DNA of 33,695 nt from Sphingomonas faeni (GCF_024273235.1 NZ_JANBVH010000045.1:1-33695), one strand, 5' to 3'. Counted from the stretch's first letter, positions 1-7,953 are shown. The notes: generated by a model from the sequence alone, not told the origin. Numbers and translations: made by a program.

Positions 1-786
1 CGAGAGCTGATGGCCGTCATCGAACAACGCGCCCTTCGAGGCATCGACGTCCCACGCGGCAAGCCCTTCAGCAAAGCCGTCGGGCAGGCCGACCTGCCTC
101 AGGATCGCGGCGTAATCTGCCTGCGGCAGATCGCGGTACGGGATGTCGCGACCCGTCTGGCGTGAGATCTCGGCGGCAAGGTCGGCGAGCATCACCGCGT
201 CGTCACCGGCCAGCTCATAGGTCTTGCCCTCATGGCCGTCGCTGGTCAGCACGATGGCTGCGGCTTGGGCATAATCAGCGCGGGTCGCGAGCGACAGGCG
301 TCCCTCGCCAGCGCTGCCGACGAGCGCACCATTCTCCAGGGCTGCGGGAATCGAGCCGGTGTAGTTCTCGGTGTACCAGCCATTGCGCAGGAGGGTCGTC
401 GGGATACCGGAGGACGCCAGCAGCGCTTCGGTCGCGCGATGCTCCTCGCCCAGACTGATCGGCGAGCGGTCGGCATGCAGCAGGCTGGTATAGACGATAC
501 GCTTGATGCCTGCCTGCTTGGCGGCCTCGATGACGTTGCGGTGCTGCGGCTCGCGCTGCCCGACCTCGCTCGATGAGATCAGGAGCAGCGTGTCGACCCC
601 GGCCAGCGCCGGAGCGAGCGTCTCGGGCTGCGCGTAATCGAAAGCGCGTGCCTCCACGCCCAGATCGCTGGCCTTTTCGGGCGAGCGCACCAGCGCCACG
701 ATCGGCTCGCCGGTCAATTTGCGCTTCAGGCTTTCGATGACGAGGCGGCCAAGCTGGCCGGTCGCGCCGGTGACGGCGATAGTCAT
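1..786 (-). CDS. qorB: NmrA/QorB-like NAD(P)H:quinone oxidoreductase, 3' end outside window
   Basis: The reading frame is open from an ATG at 786 (reverse strand) to the left edge, so about 262 N-terminal residues are visible and the C-terminus is missing. The product begins MTIAVTGATGQLGRLV, with the glycine-rich GATGxLG nucleotide-binding motif of atypical short-chain dehydrogenases. Later stretches (a TSLLHAD segment, then LLRNGWYTENY) are typical of the NmrA/QorB subgroup, which reduces quinones with NADPH in the cytoplasm. It lies 29 bp downstream of the extradiol dioxygenase gene on the same strand, so the two are probably cotranscribed and probably controlled by the divergent LysR gene. 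Family length is about 285 residues, so little should be missing. The family call is firm; the exact substrate is inferred. Confidence 0.85.
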   Translation of the reverse strand, partial: MTIAVTGATGQLGRLVIESLKRKLTGEPIVALVRSPEKASDLGVEARAFDYAQPETLAPALAGVDTLLLISSSEVGQREPQHRNVIEAAKQAGIKRIVYTSLLHADRSPISLGEEHRATEALLASSGIPTTLLRNGWYTENYTGSIPAALENGALVGSAGEGRLSLATRADYAQAAAIVLTSDGHEGKTYELAGDDAVMLADLAAEISRQTGRDIPYRDLPQADYAAILRQVGLPDGFAEGLAAWDVDASKGALFDDGHQLS

Positions 787-815
787 GACAATTCTCCTTC
801 GGTGACGCGGTAAGA

Positions 816-1610
816 TTAGTTGAAACGGAAGCCGGAAATGGCGGTCGACAGGACTTCCTCGGCATAGACCCGGGCGCCTTCGCCCTTGGTCGCACCGGCT
901 GCGACCATCAGGGGCAGCAGATGCTCCTCCTTGGCCGGGGGATGGGCGAACCGTGCCGAGGGCGCATCGGCCCAGCGCGCCAGGCGCTCGGCCCGCTGCG
1001 GGCCGTCGAGTTCCATGCTTTCGGCCAGCCACTGGTCGAACGCTTGCGAGCCGGGCGTCGAGCGCGGGTCGCCATAGGCGCGCATGTTGTGAAAGCTCAT
1101 GCCCGAGCCGAGGATCAGCACGCCCTCCTCACGCAGCGGCGCAAGGGCGCGGCCCGCAGCGACATGGAGGGCCGGGTCCAGCCCCCGCTCGACGGACATC
1201 TCGATCAGCGGAATGTCCGCATCCGGAAAAGCCACTTTGAGGGGGACGAACACGCCGTGATCCAGGCCCCGCTTCGCGTCGACAGTCGAGGGGATACCCG
1301 CATCCTTGAGCAGGGCCGCGGCACGAGCAGCGAGCGCGGGTGCGCCTGGCACGTCGTAGCGCAGCTGATAGGTATGGGGCGGGAAGTTGTAATAGTCGTA
1401 GATCAGTTCGGGCCGTTCGGCGCCGGTGAAGGCGAAGCCGTCCGTCTCCCAATGTCCCGAGACGACGAGGATGGCCTTGGGCTTCTCGGCGAGCGTGTTC
1501 GGCAGGTTGCGCAGGAACGCTTCCATACCGGTCCACACGCCGCGCGGATCGTCCATGAAGAAGCAGGGGCCGCCGCCATGCGGGATGAAGTAGGTGGGCT
1601 GGACGCTCAT
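816..1610 (-). CDS. DODA-type class III extradiol ring-cleavage dioxygenase (YgiD family)
   Basis: The product is 264 residues, matching the DODA/YgiD family of non-haem iron dioxygenases that open catechol rings such as DOPA. Metal-ligand histidines appear in the expected blocks: IPHGGGP near residue 11, SGHWET near 53, GLDHGVFVPL in the middle and GSGMSFHNMR after it. The frame can begin further upstream at 1655, but GGAG stands 9 nt before the ATG at 1610, so that start is preferred; an ATG at 1616 has only 3 nt of spacing. The gene precedes the quinone oxidoreductase gene by 29 bp and is divergent from a LysR gene, a usual layout for an inducible aromatic or quinone detoxification pair. 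Native substrate unknown. Confidence 0.85.
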   Translation of the reverse strand: MSVQPTYFIPHGGGPCFFMDDPRGVWTGMEAFLRNLPNTLAEKPKAILVVSGHWETDGFAFTGAERPELIYDYYNFPPHTYQLRYDVPGAPALAARAAALLKDAGIPSTVDAKRGLDHGVFVPLKVAFPDADIPLIEMSVERGLDPALHVAAGRALAPLREEGVLILGSGMSFHNMRAYGDPRSTPGSQAFDQWLAESMELDGPQRAERLARWADAPSARFAHPPAKEEHLLPLMVAAGATKGEGARVYAEEVLSTAISGFRFN

Positions 1611-1742
1611 GGTCATACACTCCGGTGCAGGCGCCGCGGAGGCGGCCTGGATCATCGATCTGTTGGCCGGAATATGTGCCCGCTATCGCGCAATGATAAT
1701 CGCTCGCGTAGAAGGATCAGCTTCAACCACGGGTAGGAAGTC

Positions 1743-2651
1743 ATGGCGGATCGGTTGAGGGGTATGGACGTATTCGTGCGGGCGATCAGGCTCGGTGGCA
1801 TCTCTGCTGCCGCCCGTGATCTGCACATGTCGCCTGCGATGGCGGCCAAGCACCTCGACGCCCTTGAAGCGCGGCTTTGCACAACGCTGGTCCAGCGCTC
1901 GACGCGTCGACTGTCGCTGACCGAGGCGGGCGCTGACTATTTCGAGAAGGCCGAACGTATCCTGATGGAGATCGGTGAAGCCGAGGCGGAGGCATCGTCG
2001 CGATCGATCACCGCGCGGGGACTGCTGCGCGTCAGTGCGCCCGCCACCTTCGGCGTCCTGCACCTTGCCTCGCTCGTCCCTACATTCTCCGCGCGTCATT
2101 CCGAGGTGACGATCGAATTGGGCTTCAACGATCGCTACGTCGACCTGCTGGAAGAGCGATGGGATGTGGCCGTGAGGATCGGGCGCCTTGCCGACAGTGC
2201 GCTTGTTGCCCGCAAGCTCGTGGCGATGCGCGTCGTGCTGTGTGCCGCCCCCGCCTACCTGGAGCGGCGCGGAACGCCCACCCGCCTGGCCGATCTTGGC
2301 GATCACGATTGCCTCGGCCACACCAACGCGTCGCTTGCAGGAACGACATCGTGGGCGTTCGGCAAAGACGGGACGATCAAAGTGCCGATCTCAGGATCGA
2401 TGTGTTCCGACAATGGCGAGGCCTTGGTTCGCGCTGCCATCGTGGGCCAAGGGCTGGTTTATGGGCCACGCTTTATTGCGGCAGAGGCGCTTCGCGCCGG
2501 CCAATTGAGCGAGCTTGAGCTGGACGAGCCGCCTATGATGCTGGGAGCGGCATATGCTATCACACACCCGACGCGGCGCCCCGCCGCCAAGACGCGGGCG
2601 TGGATTGACTTCTTAGCCGAAGCACTCCCCGCTCTTGGCACCGATTGGTGA
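1743..2651 (+). CDS. LysR-family transcriptional regulator
   Basis: The product is 302 residues, the usual LysR size. The N-terminal winged helix-turn-helix is clear (GGISAAARDLHMSPAMAAKH, about residues 18-37), followed by the LTEAGADYFEKAERIL linker helix and a substrate-binding domain with DRYVDLLEERWDVAVRIG, a form common in the CrgA/DsdC-like branch. The gene is divergent from the dioxygenase/quinone oxidoreductase pair across about 130 bp, so it most likely controls that pair and itself. The inducer cannot be read from sequence. The ATG at 1743 is the natural start because the HTH begins within 20 residues. Confidence 0.88.
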   Translation: MADRLRGMDVFVRAIRLGGISAAARDLHMSPAMAAKHLDALEARLCTTLVQRSTRRLSLTEAGADYFEKAERILMEIGEAEAEASSRSITARGLLRVSAPATFGVLHLASLVPTFSARHSEVTIELGFNDRYVDLLEERWDVAVRIGRLADSALVARKLVAMRVVLCAAPAYLERRGTPTRLADLGDHDCLGHTNASLAGTTSWAFGKDGTIKVPISGSMCSDNGEALVRAAIVGQGLVYGPRFIAAEALRAGQLSELELDEPPMMLGAAYAITHPTRRPAAKTRAWIDFLAEALPALGTDW

Positions 2652-2661
2652 GAGGCCGAGC

Positions 2662-2703
2662 TAGCAGACGTCCCGAGTTTTCACCCGAGGACCGCGTCTG
2701 CTA
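2662..2703. terminator. Hairpin between convergent genes, terminator-like
   Basis: TAGCAGACG at 2662-2670 pairs perfectly with CGTCTGCTA at 2695-2703 (9 bp). It stands 10 bp after the LysR stop codon and faces the convergent MDR gene that ends at 2870. There is no clean run of T after the stem, so this is a hairpin in a terminator position and not a textbook intrinsic terminator. The remaining bases to 2869 show no convincing gene. Confidence 0.45.
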
Positions 2704-2869
2704 TCTCAAAACATCACGGTCTTTTATGATTGTAGATATCAGTGACCCAGCGAAAGCGACGCCCACAACCGCACATGGCTGGCATCGATAACGCCGAGGC
2801 TTGATCCCTTTCAGTTGGTGCAGCGGGGGCCGCGGGCGCGGCGGACGTTGCGGGTGAGCGTGAACCGCA

Positions 2870-3886
2870 TCACTGCCAACCCTCGATGACGATCTTGCCG
2901 CGTGCGGTAGTGCTCTCAAGCGCCTGGTGCGCGCGCTTGAGGTTCGCGGCGTTGATGGGGGAGAACCGTTCGGTGAGGGTGGTGCGCACCTCGCCGGCGT
3001 CCACGAGGCTGGCGATGGCCGACAGGGTCTGACCCTGCGTTTCCATATCAGCGGTCTCGAACATGGACCTGGTGAACATAAACTCCCAGTGGGTCGACAC
3101 CGACTTGCGTTTGAACGGTACGACATCGAGCGTCTTGGGGTCGTCGATGAGCGCAAAACGTCCCTGCGGGGCGATCAGCTCGGCGATCTGCTCGATATGC
3201 TCGTCGGTGTGCGTGGTCGAGAAGACGAAAGCCGGCGCGCCAATGCCCAAATTCGCCACTTGCCGAGCCAGCGGCTGGCGATGATCGATGACATGGTGCG
3301 CACCGAGCTCACCCACCCAGGCCTGCGTTTCAGGGCGCGAGGCCGTCGCAATGACGATCAGCTCGGGTACTTGGCGAGCAAGCTGGATTGCCATCGAGCC
3401 TACCCCGCCGGCACCCCCGACAATCAACAGCGCATGTGCTGCACCGGCTACAGGAGTACGCACGGACAATCGCTCGAAGAGGGCCTCCCACGCGGTGATC
3501 GCCGTCAGCGGCAACGCCGCTGCCTCTGCCCAATCGAGGCTGGCCGGCTTCTTCCCGACAATGCGCTCGTCGACCAAGTGCAACTCGGCGTTGGTCCCAT
3601 CACGGCCGATGCTGCCGGCGTAGAACACCTCGTCGCCCGGTTCGAAGCCGCGCACTTCAGGGCCAACAGCGCGAACGACACCGGCGGCATCCCAACCCAG
3701 GACACGCCAATCACCGTGGATCGAACCCGAGCCAGCGCGCACCTTCGTGTCAACCGGGTTTACCGAGACAGCCTTGACCTCGACGAGGAGATCACGGCCG
3801 GTAGCGTTGGGATCGGGAAGTTCGATATCGACGAGAGCTTCCGTGCGATCGATCGTTCCGGGCTGCTGGTAGCCGATTGCGCGCAT
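2870..3886 (-). CDS. Zinc-lacking MDR alcohol dehydrogenase / quinone reductase family protein
   Basis: From the ATG at 3886 the product is 338 residues. AGGAAT stands just upstream of this ATG, and the residues that could be added upstream do not look like the family, so 3886 is preferred over 3943. The GroES-like N-terminal half is followed by a nucleotide-binding segment LLIVGGAGGVGSMAIQLAR typical of NADPH-dependent medium-chain reductases. The catalytic-zinc Cys/His set and the four-cysteine structural zinc lobe are absent, which favours a quinone or enone reductase role. The gene follows a LysR gene on the same strand with an 84-bp gap. Substrate not determinable. Confidence 0.85.
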   Translation of the reverse strand: MRAIGYQQPGTIDRTEALVDIELPDPNATGRDLLVEVKAVSVNPVDTKVRAGSGSIHGDWRVLGWDAAGVVRAVGPEVRGFEPGDEVFYAGSIGRDGTNAELHLVDERIVGKKPASLDWAEAAALPLTAITAWEALFERLSVRTPVAGAAHALLIVGGAGGVGSMAIQLARQVPELIVIATASRPETQAWVGELGAHHVIDHRQPLARQVANLGIGAPAFVFSTTHTDEHIEQIAELIAPQGRFALIDDPKTLDVVPFKRKSVSTHWEFMFTRSMFETADMETQGQTLSAIASLVDAGEVRTTLTERFSPINAANLKRAHQALESTTARGKIVIEGWQ

Positions 3887-3970
3887 GATAATTCCTATTG
3901 TCAGGGGCTGTATAGCGAACTTTGTCGTGTACGGGATACGCACAAGCGACGTCGCGGTTCGGCATCGTCC

Positions 3971-4906
3971 TCAGGCTGGCGACGGCGTGGCTGCCGCTGC
4001 CGTCTTCCCCGTGAGGTCGGTGATGACCGCGCCGATCAGCGCCCGTAGCCAGCGGTGGGCGGGATCATGCCGATAGCGGACGTGCCAAGCCATTTCCACG
4101 GGAAAGCTGCCAAGGTCGACCGGAGCCGGCAGGATCTTCAGCCGGGGGTCGTGCATCAGCCGCCTGCAGATGAGCGAGGGCAAGATGGCGCAATAGTCGG
4201 TCACCGCCACCATCTCGGCTACCGCGAAGAAGTTTGTCACGGAGATTGCGACGTCACGCTTCAGCTGCTGCTGCGCCAGCGCCTGGAACAGCCCGGCGCG
4301 CATCCGTCCGGGCGGCACGATGTTAACGTGCTTCATCGCCTCGAACTGCTCGCGCGTCATGGCATCGCCGACGCCCGGATGGTCGGCGCGGACGGCGCAG
4401 GCGAGCCCTTCGTCCATCAGGTGCTGGACGACGAGATTGTCGGGCGGATCGACGATGCGGCCTAGTACGAGCGCCGTCGTGCCCGATACGACGCCTGTCT
4501 CCACAAGATCGTTGCCGTAGGGCGTCAGACGAAGCTTTATGCCGGGAGCGACCTTCTCCAGGCGCGCCACGACAGCGGGGACGAGGACGAACTCGACATA
4601 GCCGTTCGGCGCGATGGTGAAGAGCCGTTCGGCCTGTACGGGGTCGAAGGCCTGCTGACCGAGGACCGCGTTGTCGAGCTGCGCGAGTGCCTCGGCGATC
4701 AGCGGCGCGAGTTCTAGCGCGATTGGGGTCGGCTGGATGCCGTAGCGCTCGCGGACGAACAGCTGGTCCTGAAGCATTAGTCGTAGACGCGATAGGGCGT
4801 TAGACAGGGCGGGCTGCGTCATGCCCATGCGCTCGGCGGCCCGCGTGACGCTGCGCTCCTCCATCAACGCGACGAAGATCGGCAGCAGGTTCAGATCGTA
4901 GCGCAT
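3971..4906 (-). CDS. LysR-family transcriptional regulator (NodD/PcpR-like branch)
   Basis: The product is 311 residues. It opens MRYDLNLLPIFVALMEERSV followed by TRAAERMGMTQPALSNALSRLR, the HTH of the branch that includes NodD, PcpR and similar activators of aromatic-compound genes. A substrate-binding domain follows. The gene is divergent from the DJ-1/ABM/SDR operon (first start codon at 5020), with the palindrome TCTGAAATCAGA at 4930-4941 in the shared upstream region as a candidate binding site. It is also upstream of, and codirectional with, the MDR gene ending at 2870, so it could act on both sides. The regulated genes suggest a quinone-like or other electrophilic inducer; this is inference. 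Confidence 0.88.
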   Translation of the reverse strand: MRYDLNLLPIFVALMEERSVTRAAERMGMTQPALSNALSRLRLMLQDQLFVRERYGIQPTPIALELAPLIAEALAQLDNAVLGQQAFDPVQAERLFTIAPNGYVEFVLVPAVVARLEKVAPGIKLRLTPYGNDLVETGVVSGTTALVLGRIVDPPDNLVVQHLMDEGLACAVRADHPGVGDAMTREQFEAMKHVNIVPPGRMRAGLFQALAQQQLKRDVAISVTNFFAVAEMVAVTDYCAILPSLICRRLMHDPRLKILPAPVDLGSFPVEMAWHVRYRHDPAHRWLRALIGAVITDLTGKTAAAATPSPA

Positions 4907-4929
4907 ACAGTCATCCTGTTAGCGTTATA

Positions 4930-4941
4930 TCTGAAATCAGA
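4930..4941. promoter_or_regulatory. Candidate LysR-type operator in divergent promoter region
   Basis: TCTGA-AA-TCAGA is a perfect palindrome between a LysR start (4906, minus) and the DJ-1/ABM/SDR operon start (5020, plus). The surrounding bases are AT-rich compared with the rest of the window (TTATAT before, AAAGATAA after), as expected of promoter DNA. Position and symmetry support an operator; no direct evidence of binding. Confidence 0.45.
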
Positions 4942-5019
4942 AAGATAAACTTCTGGAATATGTCAACGAGGCCCATTTCCCATCCATCGGCGACGGACGC
5001 CGCGAACATGGAGGTTCAG

Positions 5020-5814
5020 ATGAGCAAGGGACAGGTTCTCGTTCTTGGATCGAACGCGACGCAGATCGGTCTTCGTGGCGGCGGTACCGCGACGGTCGGT
5101 CAGTATCTCAACGAGACGGCGGTCCCCGCGCTGGCTCTGCTCGACGCCGGCTATGACATTGTTCTCGCCACGCCCAATGGGGCCAAGCCGCACATCGACG
5201 CCGTCTCCGTTTCGGTTGATCATTTTGGCGGCGATCAGACGGCATTCCAGCGCGCCAAGGACTTTTTTGCCAGCCACCCGGCGATGAACGACGTCCGCAG
5301 CTTGCGCTCTGTCGTCGAGGGCGGCCTGGACGGCTTTGTCGGAGTGTTCGTGCCGGGCGGCCACGCTCCCGTCGTCGACCTGATGCAGGACCACGACGCG
5401 GGCACGATCCTCCGTCACTTCCACACGGCGGCCAAGCCGACCGCGCTCCTCTGCCACGGACCGGTAGCCGTTGTCGCTACGCTCGACGATGCTCCGGCCT
5501 TCCGCAAGGCGCTGGAGGAAGGCGATGACGCCGGGGCGGCCGACCTGGCGCGAGACTGGATCTACTCGGGCTACCGCATGACCGTCTTCTCGGCGAGCGA
5601 GGAGAAGATCGCCGAGGAGCAAGTGCTGAAGGGCGAGCTCTTCTTCGACATGGAAAAGGCGCTGCGCTCGGCCGGTGGCGACGTCTCGGTCACTGACAAG
5701 AACTTCGCTTCGAATGTCGTCGTGGACCGGGAGCTGATCACGGGTCAGAATCCGGCGTCGGACCAGGCCATGGCCGACGCTTTGATCGAAGCCCTCGATC
5801 GCGCCGCTGCGTGA
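5020..5814 (+). CDS. DJ-1/PfpI superfamily protein (class I glutamine amidotransferase-like, Hsp31-type)
   Basis: From the ATG at 5020, preceded by GGAGG with 5-nt spacing, the product is 264 residues. The nucleophile-elbow cysteine is Cys145 in the sequence LLCHGPVAVV, after a FVPGGHAPVVDL segment that supplies the conserved glycine-rich turn. Members of this size include Hsp31-like chaperones/glyoxalases that remove methylglyoxal or other reactive carbonyl damage. It is the first gene of a four-gene unit (DJ-1 type, ABM monooxygenase, small protein, SDR) divergent from a LysR gene, which fits a response to reactive quinones or aldehydes. A longer frame beginning at 4960 exists but has no comparable ribosome-binding site. 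Activity is not certain from sequence. Confidence 0.85.
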   Translation: MSKGQVLVLGSNATQIGLRGGGTATVGQYLNETAVPALALLDAGYDIVLATPNGAKPHIDAVSVSVDHFGGDQTAFQRAKDFFASHPAMNDVRSLRSVVEGGLDGFVGVFVPGGHAPVVDLMQDHDAGTILRHFHTAAKPTALLCHGPVAVVATLDDAPAFRKALEEGDDAGAADLARDWIYSGYRMTVFSASEEKIAEEQVLKGELFFDMEKALRSAGGDVSVTDKNFASNVVVDRELITGQNPASDQAMADALIEALDRAAA

Positions 5815-5829
5815 GTACCAGGATGACGG

Positions 5830-5854
5830 GCGGGGCGCTCAGGATGCGCCCCGC
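5830..5854. terminator. GC-rich hairpin between DJ-1 and ABM genes
   Basis: GCGGGGCGC (5830-5838) pairs with GCGCCCCGC (5846-5854) around a 7-nt loop. It lies in the 70-bp gap inside an otherwise tight operon and has no T tract after it, so it may attenuate transcription or stabilise mRNA ends more than it terminates. Confidence 0.4.
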
Positions 5855-5884
5855 TTCGGATATAACATTACAAGGAACGGTGCC

Positions 5885-6181
5885 ATGACAGCCAACGTGA
5901 AGATCGTCGCCGTGCTCACCGCCCGTGCGGATACCGTCGACCGCCTGCACGCTCTGCTCGACGCCATGTTAAAGCCGAGCCGTGCCGAGCCGGGCAATTT
6001 GCGCTACGATCTCTGGCAGGACCAGAGCGATCCGAACCGCTTCGTCCTCGACGAGCTGTACGCGGACGCGGATGCGGTTGCCGCCCACCGCGCGACGCCC
6101 CACTTCCAGAACTACCTCTCTCAGATCGGCGATCTGGCCGAGCGCGCCGCGTTCGTCCTCAACCCCGTCTCCGCGACCTGA
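5885..6181 (+). CDS. Antibiotic biosynthesis monooxygenase (ABM) domain protein, YgiN-like
   Basis: The 98-residue product is a single ABM (dimeric alpha+beta barrel) domain: KIVAVLTARADTVDRLHALL, then PSRAEPGNLRYDLWQDQSDP and FVLDELYADADAVAAHRATPHF. This pattern of a conserved ExGxxxYxL-type strand followed by an E-x-Y-x-D block and an H-x-x-T/S-x-H/P helix is that of putative quinol monooxygenases such as YgiN. AAGGAACGG stands just before the ATG. The gene lies between the DJ-1 and SDR genes in one unit, so it is likely to act on the same quinone or electrophile. A second, related ABM gene is at 7235. Confidence 0.88.
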   Translation: MTANVKIVAVLTARADTVDRLHALLDAMLKPSRAEPGNLRYDLWQDQSDPNRFVLDELYADADAVAAHRATPHFQNYLSQIGDLAERAAFVLNPVSAT

Positions 6182-6191
6182 GGGTGCTGCC

Positions 6192-6368
6192 ATGGGCAAG
6201 CTTAAAGAATGGGTGGGGTCGGCGCTGCTGGCACAACCGTTCTACATAGAGGAGCTGCGGATGATCGGCCTGTTGGCACCTGCGCTTCGCCTGGGCCTTA
6301 TGGGCCTCGTTCATCCACGCGGCTACCGCTGGCGCGGGGCCGCGATCCAGCGAAAAATGAACATCTGA
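6192..6368 (+). CDS. 58-residue basic protein of unknown function
   Basis: An ATG at 6192 opens a 58-residue frame ending in TGA at 6368. It lies 10 bp after the ABM stop and 18 bp before the SDR start, so it fills the operon gap exactly. The product has a mildly hydrophobic centre (MIGLLAPALRLGLMGLVHP) and a basic tail (RGYRWRGAAIQRKMNI), so it might touch the membrane. No known domain is recognised. Operon packing supports a real gene; the short length limits certainty. Confidence 0.55.
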   Translation: MGKLKEWVGSALLAQPFYIEELRMIGLLAPALRLGLMGLVHPRGYRWRGAAIQRKMNI

Positions 6369-6386
6369 AATGAAGGAAACACAGTC

Positions 6387-7127
6387 ATGACCAAAGGTAT
6401 CAAAGGCAAGGTTGTTCTCATCACCGGCGGCAGCACCGGTATCGGCGCGGAAACCGCGCGGCTTCTCGCTGAACGCGGCGCCAAGGTGGCCATCGCCGCC
6501 CGGCGCAAGGACAGGCTCGACGAGGTCGTCGCGGACATCGCCTCAAGCGGCGGCACGGCACGTAGCTACGCGCTCGACGTCACCGACAAGTCGGCGGTCC
6601 AGTCCGTCGTCGCCGCGATCATCGCCGACTTCGGCCGCCTCGACGTGCTGATCAACAACGCCGGGCTGATGCCGATCCGTCCGATGGCCGAGGTCAACAC
6701 CGACGAGTGGGACCAAATGATCGACGTCAATCTGAAGGGTACGCTTTACGGCATCGCGGCGGCCCTTCCTGGCTTTCTCGAGCAGGGCAGCGGCCACATC
6801 ATCAACCTGAGCTCGGTTGCGGGCATCAAGGTCTTCGCACCAGGCGGCACGGTCTACTCCGGCACCAAGTTCGCCGTCAGCGCGATCAGCGAGGGCCTGC
6901 GCCAGGAGGTGGGCGAAAAGGTCCGTGTCACGTCTATCGAGCCCGGAGCCGTCGAAAGCGACTTGAAGTTCACGACGTCGGGCACGGCTGCCGAGACGGT
7001 ACTCGACTTCTACAAGCAGGCCATCCCGGCGGCGTCGGTGGCGCGTGCTATCGCGTTCGCTGTCGAACAGCCTGATGACGTCGACATCAACGCGATCGTC
7101 ATCCGGCCGACCGCACAGCAGTTCTGA
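6387..7127 (+). CDS. Short-chain dehydrogenase/reductase (SDR, classical type)
   Basis: The product is 246 residues, standard for classical SDRs. The cofactor motif TGGSTGIG occupies residues 13-20, NNAGLMP is the structural motif near residue 90, LSSVAG supplies the catalytic serine and YSGTK gives Tyr157 and Lys161. The arginine-rich AARRKDR after the first beta-alpha-beta unit suggests NADPH preference. It closes the DJ-1/ABM operon and probably reduces a quinone or carbonyl intermediate there. Substrate unknown. Confidence 0.9.
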   Translation: MTKGIKGKVVLITGGSTGIGAETARLLAERGAKVAIAARRKDRLDEVVADIASSGGTARSYALDVTDKSAVQSVVAAIIADFGRLDVLINNAGLMPIRPMAEVNTDEWDQMIDVNLKGTLYGIAAALPGFLEQGSGHIINLSSVAGIKVFAPGGTVYSGTKFAVSAISEGLRQEVGEKVRVTSIEPGAVESDLKFTTSGTAAETVLDFYKQAIPAASVARAIAFAVEQPDDVDINAIVIRPTAQQF

Positions 7128-7135
7128 TTTCGACG

Positions 7136-7166
7136 AGGAGGCAGGGCCGCGTGTGCTCCGCCTCCT
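7136..7166. terminator. Hairpin after the SDR gene
   Basis: AGGAGGC (7136-7142) pairs with GCCTCCT (7160-7166) 9 bp after the SDR stop codon. No T tract follows. It directly abuts the EcfG-like promoter at 7168, so it would separate the LysR-linked operon from the next gene. Confidence 0.4.
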
Positions 7167-7167
7167 A

Positions 7168-7193
7168 GGAACGTTCCGGCCCGTTTGACCGTT
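7168..7193 (+). promoter_or_regulatory. Candidate EcfG (general stress sigma factor) promoter
   Basis: GGAAC (7168-7172), 17 nt, then CGTT (7190-7193) matches the alphaproteobacterial EcfG promoter consensus GGAAC-N16/17-CGTT. The predicted start of transcription near 7200 leaves a short leader before the ABM start at 7235. The first ten bases, GGAACGTTCC, also form a perfect palindrome. If real, the second ABM gene belongs to the general stress response. Confidence 0.6.
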
Positions 7194-7234
7194 ACTTTGC
7201 CAAATGATATCTATCCGTTTAACTTGAGGAGTCG

Positions 7235-7531
7235 ATGATGCCCAAACTTGCGCTGTATGTGCCACTGAAGGCCAAGCCCGGAAAAGAGCGCGATGTCGCC
7301 AATTTCCTGACCTCGGCATTGCCGCTCGTTCAAGCTGAGCCGGGCACTCTGACCTGGTATGCGATCGAGGAAGGTCCCGGTGCGTACGCGATCTTCGATA
7401 CGTTCGACACAGAGGAGGATCGGCAGGCCCATCTTGACGGCAAGGTTGCCGCCGCACTGATGGACAAGGCAGAAGAACTGTTTTCTGAACCGCCGCAGAT
7501 TCACAAGTTCACCCTGCTGGCCGCGAAATAG
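7235..7531 (+). CDS. ABM-domain protein, putative quinol monooxygenase (second copy)
   Basis: The 98-residue product is one ABM domain: LALYVPLKAKPGKERDVANF, then EPGTLTWYAIEEGPGAYAIFD and a DTEEDRQAHLDGKVAAAL helix. It is the same length as the ABM gene at 5885 but clearly divergent, so not a recent duplication. Two ATG codons stand in tandem (7235 and 7238) after GAGGAG; the second has the better spacing. It is transcribed alone, behind an EcfG-like promoter, and is followed by a 458-bp gap. Confidence 0.85.
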   Translation: MMPKLALYVPLKAKPGKERDVANFLTSALPLVQAEPGTLTWYAIEEGPGAYAIFDTFDTEEDRQAHLDGKVAAALMDKAEELFSEPPQIHKFTLLAAK

Positions 7532-7847
7532 CGGAGCGGTCGGCAACCTAAGCGGCCGTTTCACTGCAGGGTAAGGCTCGTGTCTCCATCCGGAATGGAT
7601 GGCCCGGCCGAATCGGTAAATGAATAAATGAATACGACAGGTCATCCGCGATAGTGGATGGCCTTGTCTTTTGCGCTTATCGCACCTCTGAATTTACTGA
7701 TAAGGCGCCGTTGATGTGTCGCGACGTAATGGCACCATCGGTTCGCGGGAGATTCTTGAGCACATCAATTTGGCGCGTTATTCGGCCGTTCTGGCCCTGT
7801 CATTCAGAAAACCGTCGTGAATCGATCCCAGGATGGCCCTACGGGAA

Positions 7848-7872
7848 GGAACCTCTCAGGTAGCAGAAGGTT
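7848..7872 (+). promoter_or_regulatory. Second candidate EcfG-type promoter
   Basis: GGAAC (7848-7852), 16 nt, then GGTT (7869-7872). The first C of the -10 CGTT is replaced by G, so the match is weaker than at 7168. It points towards the dehydrogenase gene at 7990 and would give a leader of about 110 nt that contains a 16-codon frame. Confidence 0.4.
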
Positions 7873-7902
7873 CAGGAAACTGAGATCACTTGGAAGGGTG
7901 CG

Positions 7903-7953
7903 ATGTCCTCCGCCGTTGCGATGGACCGGATCATCAGCAAGCTCTCGATTTGA
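7903..7953 (+). CDS. Possible 16-codon leader peptide
   Basis: ATG at 7903 follows GGAAGGG with suitable spacing and opens MSSAVAMDRIISKLSI before TGA at 7951-7953. It sits 36 bp before the GTG start of the dehydrogenase gene. It may be a translated leader or chance; no codon bias or runs of one amino acid suggest classical attenuation. Confidence 0.25.
   Translation: MSSAVAMDRIISKLSI

Noticed and set aside
2700..2869. Possible transposase remnant between LysR and MDR genes
   Set aside because: Short translated stretches look vaguely transposase-like in one frame, but no motif or inverted repeat supports it.
2927..4048. A 373-codon open frame on the plus strand
   Set aside because: It is antisense to the MDR and LysR genes, both of which have recognisable folds and ribosome-binding sites.
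7654..7863. 69-codon frame in the 458-bp gap
   Set aside because: No ribosome-binding site, no domain, and an EcfG-like promoter match overlaps its end.
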